Positions 24,704-32,428 of a stretch of DNA of 64,000 bases are shown piece after piece. Source of the DNA: Bacteroidales bacterium. Lineage in GTDB: Bacteria > Bacteroidota > Bacteroidia > Bacteroidales > UBA932. How positions within the stretch are numbered: position 1 is the stretch's first letter; each line of letters starts with the position of its first letter. A program made the translations under genes and the position numbers. The notes beneath the pieces are model-generated. The model saw only the letters and a list, made by a program, of their open reading frames with translations. It did not search any database and was not told the DNA's origin. The stretch spans positions 186,001 to 250,000 of the forward strand of contig JAFZOK010000018.1 in assembly GCA_017550655.1 (NCBI GenBank), in the 5' to 3' direction.

Positions 24704-25744
24704 ATGAATAGGGCATTGTTTACATTAGGCACTTCTTTGGCACTGCTGATGTCTGCACTCTGCGGATGCCAATCTGCTCAATCTGACTACTGTGTGGTAG
24801 AAGGAAACATCAAGGGTCTCAGCGATGGCACCAGGCTTGAGTTGCAGGATGGCTGGAACAGGTGCAAGGTTGTCGGCACTGCAGTTGTCAAGGATGGTAA
24901 ATTTGAATTTCATCCTAAAGTGACGGCTCCTACGCATGTGTTTATGTATCAAGGAGATCTGCAGCTGCAAGATTTCTTTTTGGAACCGGGAACCATTGTC
25001 GTTGACGTTAATGCGGAAGATGGGGATGAATATTCCCGTAACGCGAAGGGAACGCCTTCCAATGATTTTTTATTGAAGTACAACAGGTTGAGGGACAGTG
25101 GCCAGGAAGACTCTGCAAATGCTTTGGTCGATTCTGTCCTTTCTTTGCCGCAAACCGGGCCTTTGGCTGTTTTTTTTGCAGACCGTAATCACAGGCCAAT
25201 CAATAAGGTGTTGGAAGCTTTGGATAGATTGTCTCCTGATTTGGCCAGCCTCCCTTTTGCTGCTGCACTGAAGGAAGAACTCTCGATACTTGTAATGACC
25301 GACCCTAGAGATGATTATACGCCTCATTACATTGATTTGGAGTTCTGCGACGTTGAAGGGAATCCTGTCAGTTTGAGTTCTGTCGTCGATAATCCCAAGA
25401 ATAGATATGTCCTGCTGGATTTCTGGGCTACATGGTGCGGTCCTTGCGTCAGGTATTTGCCACAGCTGAAGGAAGTTTACGCTAAATATCACGAAAAGGG
25501 ACTTGAGATTTATTCAGTATCAATTGATTCCAGTAAATCAAAGTGGGAGTCTTTCCTCAATGAAAACGGCAATGAATGGATAAATGTTCTGGATAATAAA
25601 GGTGGTGGCCGTAAAAGTAAAGTCTGGGAAACCTATGCTATTAATCTCATACCGATGTTCTTGCTTATTGACGGGAACACAGGGGAAATCCTTTTCCGGG
25701 AGAATCAGCCAGATCTTGACAGCATCTTTTCTGGACTTTTGTAG
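24704..25744 (+). CDS. TlpA-like thioredoxin-fold lipoprotein with DUF4369-type N-domain
   Basis: 346 residues. The lipoprotein signal ends in 'ALCGC' (Cys22 likely lipidated). A beta-rich N-terminal domain (about 29-110, 'VVEGNIKGLSDGTRLEL') resembles DUF4369, and a thioredoxin/AhpC-TSA fold follows at about 205-346. The redox motif WCGPC is at residues 244-248 ('DFWATWCGPCVRYLPQLKEV'), with the cis-Pro in 'INLIPMF'. It is a periplasm-facing thiol:disulfide oxidoreductase, typically reducing partners in cytochrome maturation or oxidative protection. It is followed 12 bases later by DUF3795. Confidence 0.9.
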   Translation: MNRALFTLGTSLALLMSALCGCQSAQSDYCVVEGNIKGLSDGTRLELQDGWNRCKVVGTAVVKDGKFEFHPKVTAPTHVFMYQGDLQLQDFFLEPGTIVVDVNAEDGDEYSRNAKGTPSNDFLLKYNRLRDSGQEDSANALVDSVLSLPQTGPLAVFFADRNHRPINKVLEALDRLSPDLASLPFAAALKEELSILVMTDPRDDYTPHYIDLEFCDVEGNPVSLSSVVDNPKNRYVLLDFWATWCGPCVRYLPQLKEVYAKYHEKGLEIYSVSIDSSKSKWESFLNENGNEWINVLDNKGGGRKSKVWETYAINLIPMFLLIDGNTGEILFRENQPDLDSIFSGLL

Positions 25745-25756
25745 AATCAGATAATT

Positions 25757-26080
25757 ATGATTGCTATTTGCGGTTTGGACTGCGAGAAGTGTGATGCATT
25801 TATCGCCACTAAGAACGATGACCAGGCACTTCGTGAGAAGACTGCAAAACTTTGGTCAAAGTTGAACAACGTAACGATTTTGCCAGAACATATCAACTGT
25901 GACGGATGCCGTGCTGATGGAAGGAAAACTGTATTCTGCGACCGCCTGTGCCAGGTCCGCCAATGTGCTATAAGCAAGGGCTTTGAAACTTGTGGCCACT
26001 GTCCGGAAAAAGATTCCTGCCAAAAGGTTGCTGCCGTATGGCAGCACAATCCGCAAGCAAAGGAAAACCTTGACAGGTGA
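25757..26080 (+). CDS. DUF3795 cysteine-rich small protein
   Basis: 107 residues with 11 cysteines in the DUF3795 pattern: 'ICGLDCEKCDAF', 'CDGCRADG', 'FCDRLCQVRQCA' and 'CGHCPEKDSC'. This strongly suggests bound zinc or iron-sulfur. No signal peptide, so cytosolic. The family is common in anaerobes and has no known function. Its TGA overlaps the GTG start of the CDP-alcohol phosphotransferase gene, so the two are translated together. Confidence 0.85.
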   Translation: MIAICGLDCEKCDAFIATKNDDQALREKTAKLWSKLNNVTILPEHINCDGCRADGRKTVFCDRLCQVRQCAISKGFETCGHCPEKDSCQKVAAVWQHNPQAKENLDR

Positions 26081-26613
26081 AACTCATTCCCAATATAATC
26101 ACTACCCTCAGATTCCTTGGGGCCGCCTGTTTGTTGCTCTGTAATCCGGCAGGGGTGGCTTTCTGGGTAATCTATGGCCTGTGTGGTCTGAGCGATATGC
26201 TGGATGGGTATCTTGCCCGGAAACTGCACGCCGAGAGCAAAACCGGATTTGTTCTGGATAGTATCGCTGATATTTGCTTCATCGCATGCTGCGCGATTCG
26301 GTTACTACCCATTATTTATATTCCGTCTTGGTTGTGGATATGGGCGGGGGTAATTGTTGTGATTAAGCTTTTCAATCAAGTCTTGGCACTGATAGTCTGC
26401 AAGGGGTTCTGCTTCCCTCACACCACGGCCAACAAACTGACTGGTCTCTTGCTCTTTCTCTCGGTTCCGACAGTGTTCTGGTCCATTGTCCCTATTGCCA
26501 TCGTTGCCGGTATAGCCACTTTCGCAGCCATTCAGGAAGGGCTTTTTATTTCCCGATGCAGAAGTGGGAGAAGATGTGGGATAGAATGTCCTGGGAGGAG
26601 ATTTCACCTATGA
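26077..26613 (+). CDS. CDP-alcohol phosphatidyltransferase family protein
   Basis: 178 residues, GTG start inside the DUF3795 stop. The catalytic signature DGxxARx8GxxxDxxxD is intact at about residues 43-65 ('DGYLARKLHAESKTGFVLDS', then IAD). Five to six hydrophobic helices follow. Enzymes of this family transfer a phospho-alcohol from a CDP-alcohol to make phospholipid headgroups at the inner membrane. The last 22 residues, Arg/Cys-rich, are antisense to the end of mnmE (68-base overlap) and look unlike family C-termini. Confidence 0.85.
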   Translation: MKLIPNIITTLRFLGAACLLLCNPAGVAFWVIYGLCGLSDMLDGYLARKLHAESKTGFVLDSIADICFIACCAIRLLPIIYIPSWLWIWAGVIVVIKLFNQVLALIVCKGFCFPHTTANKLTGLLLFLSVPTVFWSIVPIAIVAGIATFAAIQEGLFISRCRSGRRCGIECPGRRFHL

Positions 26614-28018
26614 TGCTGCCGAGGTCATCGGTGGCTTCCCTGAGGTCCTGGGCTAAGAGGTCTGTAGGGAGGTTCGTGTCTATGCCGTGGAGTACTCTTT
26701 CTATGGAAGACTGGGCGTCCTTGAGGGCCTGGTAATGGCGAAGGTTGGTGACGTATGTCTTGCCCTGGAGGTTGGAAAGGAAGCCCTTTCCTAGTTTCTT
26801 GAGGGTGTCGCCGATAATAGTTTTTGATGTCTCTTTGTCTTTTTTTAGCGATAGGGTGTGGATGGTTACATCGCTGAACTTTAGCTTCTTGCAGATAGAT
26901 TTGATATTGGATTCAATCTCTTCTTTTGTGGCCTTAACCTTATCCAGCTTGTTGGCAATGATAATGAGTTTCTGGCGTTTTCTGTCTGTTTTATCGGCGA
27001 TTGTTTTGATGGATGGAGAGAAGGAATCTTCCCTTGTGCAGTCTAGCATAAGGATGACAACGGAGCTTTCCCTGAGTTTTTGCCAGGTGCGCTCAATTCC
27101 CATTATTTCAATGGTTTGAGTGGTGTTTCTTATGCCGGCTGTGTCTATGAAGCGGAATAGAGTGCCGCCGATGTTGACGGTATCTTCAATGGTGTCTCGG
27201 GTTGTGCCCTGGATAGGGGAAACAATTGCCCTTTCTTCGCCGAGGATGAGGTTAAGAAGGGTGCTCTTGCCGGTGTTGACGGCTCCCACAATGGCAACCG
27301 GAATGCCGTTCTTGATGGCGTTGCCAAGAGAGAATGAATCTGCCAGATCCTTGATTTTAAGATAAGTTGAATTAAGGATGGATGAGAGTTTCTTGCGGTC
27401 TGCAAACTCCACGTCCTCCTCGCTGAAATCCAGTTCCAGTTCCATAAGTGCGCAGAGGTTGAGGAGGGATTCCCTGAGGTCTCTCAGTTCCTGGGAGAAG
27501 CCGCCCCTCATCTGGTTCATTGCGATGGAGTGGGAGGCCTCGGTTTCTGATGCAATGAGATCTGCAACAGCCTCTGCCTGTGCAAGATCCATCTTGCCGT
27601 TGAGGAAGGCCCGCTTGGTGAATTCCCCTGCCTCGGCGATGCGGAGAGGGGAGGAAACCTTGCTGTTTTTGAAAAGGGATTTGGCAGAATCTATGAGCAT
27701 CATCTGTATTTTACTCATTATGAATGAGGATGCGTGGCAGTAGATTTCCACGCAGTTTTCTCCGGTGTAGGAATTGGGAGCGCGGAAAGGCACTGCAAGC
27801 ACCTCGTCGATATCTGATATGCGGGCAAAGCGAATCTTGTAGGAATCCGTGGACTTCAGGGTAGAGCGCTTTCCCCTTGTGTGGGATGCTATTGCCAGAA
27901 TGGAATCCGCAATGGTTATTACATCCGGTCCTGAAAGACGGATGATGCCTACCGCTCCGCTGCCCGGAACGGTTGCGGGAGCAACGATGTTTTCTGCCTT
28001 GTCCGTTATATGTGTCAT
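26546..28018 (-). CDS. mnmE: tRNA modification GTPase MnmE
   Basis: 490 residues. An N-terminal tetrahydrofolate-binding domain (about 1-125) is followed by a helical domain that is interrupted by a Ras-like G domain (about 235-400): G1 'GAVNTGKST' (about 243-251), G2/G3 'GTTRDTIED' and 'DTAGI', G4 'NKLD'. The C-terminal catalytic 'CIGK' motif is the very end of the protein. With MnmG it installs carboxymethylaminomethyl groups at wobble U34 of tRNAs. The ATG overlaps the ettA stop by 4 bases. The CIGK codons lie in the antisense overlap with the CDP-alcohol gene. Confidence 0.96.
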   Translation of the reverse strand: MTHITDKAENIVAPATVPGSGAVGIIRLSGPDVITIADSILAIASHTRGKRSTLKSTDSYKIRFARISDIDEVLAVPFRAPNSYTGENCVEIYCHASSFIMSKIQMMLIDSAKSLFKNSKVSSPLRIAEAGEFTKRAFLNGKMDLAQAEAVADLIASETEASHSIAMNQMRGGFSQELRDLRESLLNLCALMELELDFSEEDVEFADRKKLSSILNSTYLKIKDLADSFSLGNAIKNGIPVAIVGAVNTGKSTLLNLILGEERAIVSPIQGTTRDTIEDTVNIGGTLFRFIDTAGIRNTTQTIEIMGIERTWQKLRESSVVILMLDCTREDSFSPSIKTIADKTDRKRQKLIIIANKLDKVKATKEEIESNIKSICKKLKFSDVTIHTLSLKKDKETSKTIIGDTLKKLGKGFLSNLQGKTYVTNLRHYQALKDAQSSIERVLHGIDTNLPTDLLAQDLREATDDLGSIIGEISSQDILSHIFSHFCIGK

Positions 28019-29691
28019 TCCATCAGCTTTTTATACTTGAATCGCTTAGGCTCTGTGTTGCCCATTCTGGCCTTGCGGTTTTCCTCATACTCCTGGTAGT
28101 TGCCCTCAAAGAAAACAACCTGGCTGTCTCCCTCGAATGCCAGTATATGGGTGGCGATCCTGTCCAGGAACCAGCGGTCGTGGCTGACAACAACAACGCA
28201 TCCGGCAAAGCTGTCCAGACCTTCCTCAAGGGCACGGATAGTGTTGACGTCCACATCGTTGGTAGGCTCGTCGAGAAGGAGGACGTTGCCTTCGTCCTTG
28301 AGAGTCAGGGCCAGGTGCAGTCGGTTTCTCTCTCCGCCGGAGAGTATGCCGCAGAGCTTTTCCTGGTCTGCTCCGCTGAAGTTGAAACGGGAAACCCAAC
28401 CCCTTGCGTTAATGTCCCTTCCACCAAGGCGAACCCATTCGGAGTCGCCTGCAATAGTCTCATATACAGTCTTGTCAGGATCTATGCTCTTATGCTGCTG
28501 ATCCACGTATGATATCTTTACCGTGTCTCCGATTTCTATAGTTCCGCTGTCCGGTTGCTCGATTCCCATAATCAAACGGAAGAGGGTGGTCTTGCCGGCT
28601 CCGTTAGGGCCGATTACCCCCACGATGCCTGCAGGAGGAAGGCTGAATGTCAAATGCTCGAACAGAAGCTTGTCTCCAAAAGACTTGCTGACATCGTGGA
28701 ACTCAATGACTTTGTTTCCAAGATGCGGACCGTTTGGTATATAGATTTCCAGGTTGGCTTCCTTTTCTTTGGAATCCTGTGAAGCCAGTTTCTCGTATGC
28801 TCCCAGACGGGCTTTCTGCTTGGCCTGGCGGGCTTTTGGTGCCATACGAACCCATTCCAGCTCTCTCTGGAGAGTCTTTCTGCGCTTACTCTCCGTCTTT
28901 TCCTCCATCTCCAGACGCTTGGTCTTCTGGTCTAGCCATGAGGAGTAGTTTCCCTTCCAAGGTATGCCTTCTCCGCGATCAAGTTCCAGAATCCATCCGG
29001 CCACATTGTCAAGGAAGTATCGGTCGTGGGTAACGGCGATGACGGTTCCCTTGTACTGCCTCAGATGGGCTTCCAGCCAGAGAATACTCTCTGTATCAAG
29101 GTGGTTGGTAGGCTCGTCCAGAAGCAGGACATCCGGTTGCCTTAGAAGCAGGCGGCAAAGCGCAACCCTTCTTCTTTCTCCGCCGGATAGGGTAGATATC
29201 TTGGCGTCTGAAGGCGGGCATTGAAGTGCATCCATAGCCCTTTCCAGCTTGGAATCTATCTCCCAACCGCCGCAATGCTCTATCTTCTCCGTAAGTTCTC
29301 CTTGGCGCTCCATAAGGCGGTTCATCTGATCGTCATCCATTGGTTCGCAGAACTTTGCGGAGATCTCGTTGAACTCGCTGAGAAGGTCCATAACTTCCTG
29401 GACACCTTCCTGAACTACCTCGATTACAGTCTTGTCCGGATCCATTTGAGGCTCCTGCTCAAGATAGCCAACGCTGTAGCCGGGGGCCCACACCACTTCT
29501 CCCTGGTAGGATTTCTCCACCCCTGCGATAATCTTCAGCAGAGTGGACTTTCCGCTGCCGTTAAGGCCTATGATGCCGATTTTAGCTCCATAGAAGAAAG
29601 AAAGGTATATGTCCTTGAGAATTACTTTATTGTTGTGAGGCAGGATTTTGCCTACACCGTTCATCGAGAATATTATCTTTTCGTCTGCCAT
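28015..29691 (-). CDS. ettA: Energy-dependent translational throttle protein EttA (ABC-F)
   Basis: 558 residues from the ATG at 29689-29691; upstream frame to 29820 is non-coding and crosses a terminator. Two ABC domains: Walker A 'GLNGSGKSTLLKI' and 'GPNGAGKTTLFRL', signatures 'LSGGERRRVALCRLLL' and 'LSGGERNRLHLALTL', with 'LLLDEPTNHLD' and 'LLLDEPTNDVD'. No membrane part. EttA binds the ribosomal E site and gates the first elongation cycle according to ADP/ATP. 558 residues matches EttA, and the linker contains the Lys/Arg-rich P-site interaction arm. Co-translated with mnmE. Confidence 0.93.
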   Translation of the reverse strand: MADEKIIFSMNGVGKILPHNNKVILKDIYLSFFYGAKIGIIGLNGSGKSTLLKIIAGVEKSYQGEVVWAPGYSVGYLEQEPQMDPDKTVIEVVQEGVQEVMDLLSEFNEISAKFCEPMDDDQMNRLMERQGELTEKIEHCGGWEIDSKLERAMDALQCPPSDAKISTLSGGERRRVALCRLLLRQPDVLLLDEPTNHLDTESILWLEAHLRQYKGTVIAVTHDRYFLDNVAGWILELDRGEGIPWKGNYSSWLDQKTKRLEMEEKTESKRRKTLQRELEWVRMAPKARQAKQKARLGAYEKLASQDSKEKEANLEIYIPNGPHLGNKVIEFHDVSKSFGDKLLFEHLTFSLPPAGIVGVIGPNGAGKTTLFRLIMGIEQPDSGTIEIGDTVKISYVDQQHKSIDPDKTVYETIAGDSEWVRLGGRDINARGWVSRFNFSGADQEKLCGILSGGERNRLHLALTLKDEGNVLLLDEPTNDVDVNTIRALEEGLDSFAGCVVVVSHDRWFLDRIATHILAFEGDSQVVFFEGNYQEYEENRKARMGNTEPKRFKYKKLME

Positions 29692-29716
29692 ATCTGTTGT
29701 ATTACCTTGTAAAGAT

Positions 29717-29748
29717 AATAAAAAGGGATGACCTGAGGCCATCCCTTT
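29717..29748 (-). terminator. Intrinsic terminator after the EF-hand gene
   Basis: A 9-bp perfect stem, AAAGGGATG (29722-29730) with CATCCCTTT (29740-29748), has a 9-base loop. Read leftward the stem is followed by a T-rich run. It sits 22 bases after the EF-hand gene stop and insulates ettA. Confidence 0.75.
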
Positions 29749-29770
29749 CTTCTCTAATAGGTTAATACTT

Positions 29771-30247
29771 CTACTTCTTGTCACCCATAAGGCCACCGAG
29801 GATGCTGGTAGCAGCACCAATTATGCTGCCCAGGCCTCCGCCATTGGCGTTGCCGCCTCCAGTGATGGAAAGCATGATGTCCTTCAGGTCAATGTCACCG
29901 TCTCCATCCTGGTCTTTGATGAAGCCCTTAAGACCTCCCAGAATGCTAGGGATCAGGCCTGTGAGAGATTTTGCAAGTCCTCCTCCAAGATTCAGTTTGC
30001 TGAGAATGTTGGTGGAGAAAAGGTTGCCGGCCAAAGCGGTGATAGGGCTGCTGGCTGCGCTGGTCTTGCCTGTCAGAAGGTCAGAAATAAGGTCTGTACC
30101 TCCCTGTTTTGCAGCGGTCTGAGTGAGACTGCCTAGAATGGATTCGCCGAGTCCTCCGAGAACCTGGCTCTTGATGTCGGAAGGAATCTCGATTCCTCCG
30201 GTAGCAGAATTAACCTGCTTAGAAATCAAATCGCTGATTAAAGACAT
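29771..30247 (-). CDS. Gly/Leu/Ile-rich protein with an EF-hand-like calcium loop
   Basis: 158 residues, low complexity with repeated 'GG-L-S-I-L-G-G-L' stretches. There is no signal peptide. Residues 112-123 ('DQDGDGDIDLKD') match the EF-hand/dockerin calcium loop DxDxDGxIxxxD. Similarity to DUF937/YidB-like proteins is possible but not firm. It stands alone, with its own -7 box and terminator, which suggests a well-expressed monocistronic gene. Probably a small calcium-responsive or self-assembling protein (inference). Confidence 0.72.
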   Translation of the reverse strand: MSLISDLISKQVNSATGGIEIPSDIKSQVLGGLGESILGSLTQTAAKQGGTDLISDLLTGKTSAASSPITALAGNLFSTNILSKLNLGGGLAKSLTGLIPSILGGLKGFIKDQDGDGDIDLKDIMLSITGGGNANGGGLGSIIGAATSILGGLMGDKK

Positions 30248-30274
30248 AATTATGTTTTTTAAGATGAGTTTTCA

Positions 30275-30282
30275 CAAATTTA
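30275..30282 (-). promoter_or_regulatory. -7 box (TAAATTTG) for the EF-hand gene
   Basis: CAAATTTA on the plus strand reads TAAATTTG leftward, 27 bases before the ATG at 30247. It lies just inside the gap after rlmD (stop at 30292). Confidence 0.55.
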
Positions 30283-30291
30283 GCAAAAAAA

Positions 30292-31752
30292 CTATTTGTT
30301 CCTTTCCAGCAGGACCACATTTTCCACGTGCTGGGTGTGAGGGAACATATCAACCGGCTGTACCTTCAGGATAGTATAGTCCCGGCAGAGGACTTCCAGA
30401 TCTCTTGCCTGGCTGGCCGGGTTGCAGCTCACATATACTATGCGGTTAGGGGCTGCCTTCAGAATCACCTGTGCTACAGACGGATGGATGCCGGCTCTTG
30501 GAGGATCCAGGACAATAACGTCCGGTTTGCCGTGCTTTCTGATGAACGACTCGTTGAGCACATCCTTCATGTCACCGGCAAAGAATTCCGAATTGGCAAT
30601 GCCGTTGTCCCTGGCATTAAGCCTTGCATCGGCGACAGCTTCTTCCACATATTCCACGCCTATGACCTTCTTGACCTTGCGGGCCAGGAAAAGGGCGATG
30701 GTGCCGGTTCCGGTGTATAGGTCATAGAGGACTTCATCTCCCTTGAGAGCGGCGAAATCCCTTACCACCGAGTAGAGGCGGTAGGCCTGGAGTGAATTTG
30801 TCTGATAGAAAGACTTCGGGCCAATCCGGAAAGAAATGTCTTCCATTTTCTCCACGAGGAACTCGTTTCCCTGTATATGGTAGATAGGGCAGCCGTCGTA
30901 ACTGTCGTTGGCCTTGCTGTTTACGGTAAGATAGGCGGATGTGATCTGCGGGAATTCCGTACAGATGGCCCTTACCATATCCTCCGCTTCCTTCATCTGC
31001 TTTTTGGAAGGATTCTCGCCGATTCTGGAGGCTCCGATTACCAGGTTGATACCGAAACTTCCGTCCTCGGTTGAACGGATGACGATGTTTCTGAGCAGCC
31101 CGGTGTGGTTGTAAAGGTCGAAGAAGCCCAGGCTATGCTCTACAGCATATTTCCTGGCAAACAGCCTGATTGCGTTGGACGGCTCTTTCTGAAGGCGGCA
31201 TTCCTTGATATCCAGAACCTTGCTGAACATTCCAGGGATGTGGAAACCGAGTCCGAGGAGTTCCTCATTGGTGAATACCTTTTCTGAACCGTCCGGGTTG
31301 AGTCTTTCGTCACTGAAGAGCCAGCGCCTGTCCGAGAATGTGAATTCCAGCTTGTTGCGGTAGTCAATGATGCGTTCCGAGCCGAGAATGGGGGAGATAG
31401 GGGGGAGTGTCAGGTGCCCTATCCTGGTCAGCTGGTCAATAACCTGCTGCTGCTTGAATTCCAGCTGCTTGTCGTATGGGAGCGCCTGCCATGTGCAGCC
31501 GCCGCAGACTCCGTAATGCGGGCAGAACGGCTTCTGGCGGATGGGGGATTCCTTGACCATCCTTATAGGATTTCCCTGCATAAAGCCTTTGCGGGAGCGT
31601 GTAATCTGCACGTCCACAATGTCTCCCGGAACGCATTTTGGCACGAACAGTACCTTCCCGTCAATATGAGCAAGGCCATTGCCTTCTGCGGCAACGGCCT
31701 CAATGCTCACATTTTCAATTATTTGTTTGTCTTTATTCCGTTTGCGGCTCAT
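30292..31752 (-). CDS. 23S rRNA (uracil-5-)-methyltransferase, RlmD/RumA family
   Basis: 486 residues from ATG 31750-31752 (the upstream TTG at 31767 is rejected). An N-terminal TRAM RNA-binding domain (about 11-66) is followed by an iron-sulfur cluster region with Cys77, Cys83 and Cys86 ('CPHYGVCGGC') plus a later 'KECRLQ'. SAM-binding is shown by 'DLYTGTGTIALFLARKV' and 'VIVLDPPRAG', with the nucleophile in 'VSCNPASQARDL' (about 442-453). It methylates C5 of a uridine in 23S rRNA (RlmD U1939 or the RlmCD U747/U1939 pair in bacteria with one enzyme). It is one base downstream of the cysteine hydrolase stop. Confidence 0.92.
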   Translation of the reverse strand: MSRKRNKDKQIIENVSIEAVAAEGNGLAHIDGKVLFVPKCVPGDIVDVQITRSRKGFMQGNPIRMVKESPIRQKPFCPHYGVCGGCTWQALPYDKQLEFKQQQVIDQLTRIGHLTLPPISPILGSERIIDYRNKLEFTFSDRRWLFSDERLNPDGSEKVFTNEELLGLGFHIPGMFSKVLDIKECRLQKEPSNAIRLFARKYAVEHSLGFFDLYNHTGLLRNIVIRSTEDGSFGINLVIGASRIGENPSKKQMKEAEDMVRAICTEFPQITSAYLTVNSKANDSYDGCPIYHIQGNEFLVEKMEDISFRIGPKSFYQTNSLQAYRLYSVVRDFAALKGDEVLYDLYTGTGTIALFLARKVKKVIGVEYVEEAVADARLNARDNGIANSEFFAGDMKDVLNESFIRKHGKPDVIVLDPPRAGIHPSVAQVILKAAPNRIVYVSCNPASQARDLEVLCRDYTILKVQPVDMFPHTQHVENVVLLERNK

Positions 31753-31753
31753 A

Positions 31754-32350
31754 TTAGAAAGCTGCAATCAGTTCCTTGTTGCTATAAGCGTCTGCACCGT
31801 AGCAGGTCTTAAGGTATGCAATACCGATCTTGTAGTCTTCCTCAGTGAAGGAATCGGTTGCTTCCTTTGCTACTACTACATTGTAACCAAGGCAGTAAGC
31901 GTCTGCAGATGTGTGTCTTACGCACATGTGGGCGTGCAGTCCGGTCATGATAACGGTCTTAACGCCGAGCTCTTTCAGAAGGATGTCCAGGTCTGTCTGG
32001 AAGAATCCGCTGTAGCGTCTCTTTGGAACTACATAGTCCTTTGCGCAGAGCTTGAGTTCAGGAATAACCTCGGCACCCTTGGTTCCCTTGATTGCGTGGT
32101 CTCCCCAGAGTTTGAGCTCGAGGTCGATGCCCTTAATGTGGCAGTCGTTGCAGAAAATTACAGGAACGCCTTTCTTGCGTGCAGCGTCCAGAAGCTTTGC
32201 AGTTGCCGGAACAATTGCGCGTCCGCGGTCGCATCCGAGTGCACCGGTAACAAAGTCGTTGAGCATATCCACAACAAGGATAGCCGGCTTATCCAGTTTC
32301 AGTTTAGGAGCAGCTTTCTTTGGAGCTGCTTTTTTAGTTGTCTTTGCCAT
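31754..32350 (-). CDS. Isochorismatase-like cysteine hydrolase
   Basis: 198 residues. The catalytic triad of the isochorismatase/nicotinamidase superfamily is present: Asp28 ('ILVVDMLNDF'), Lys110 ('YVVPKRRYSGFF') and Cys143 ('LHAHMCVRHTSADA'). This group hydrolyses nicotinamide, isochorismate, peroxyureidoacrylate or related amides; the substrate is open. The N-terminus carries a basic 'TKKAAPKKAAPKLK' extension unlike most members. The stop is followed by one base and the ATG of rlmD, so both are expressed together. Confidence 0.86.
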   Translation of the reverse strand: MAKTTKKAAPKKAAPKLKLDKPAILVVDMLNDFVTGALGCDRGRAIVPATAKLLDAARKKGVPVIFCNDCHIKGIDLELKLWGDHAIKGTKGAEVIPELKLCAKDYVVPKRRYSGFFQTDLDILLKELGVKTVIMTGLHAHMCVRHTSADAYCLGYNVVVAKEATDSFTEEDYKIGIAYLKTCYGADAYSNKELIAAF

Positions 32351-32428
32351 TTCAGTAAGATGTGTTAAATTTGTCAGACAATTTATATTATGTTAAATAG
32401 AAATATCTCTTGCAATGTCGGTTGTACC

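Noticed and set aside
29692-29820. N-terminal extension of ettA
   Set aside because: It would cross the terminator hairpin, and EttA proteins begin at the ATG at 29691.
32366-32373. TAAATTTG on the plus strand between the cysteine hydrolase and DUF389 genes
   Set aside because: It points into the 3' end of the minus-strand DUF389 gene and no plus-strand gene follows; probably chance in an A/T-rich gap.
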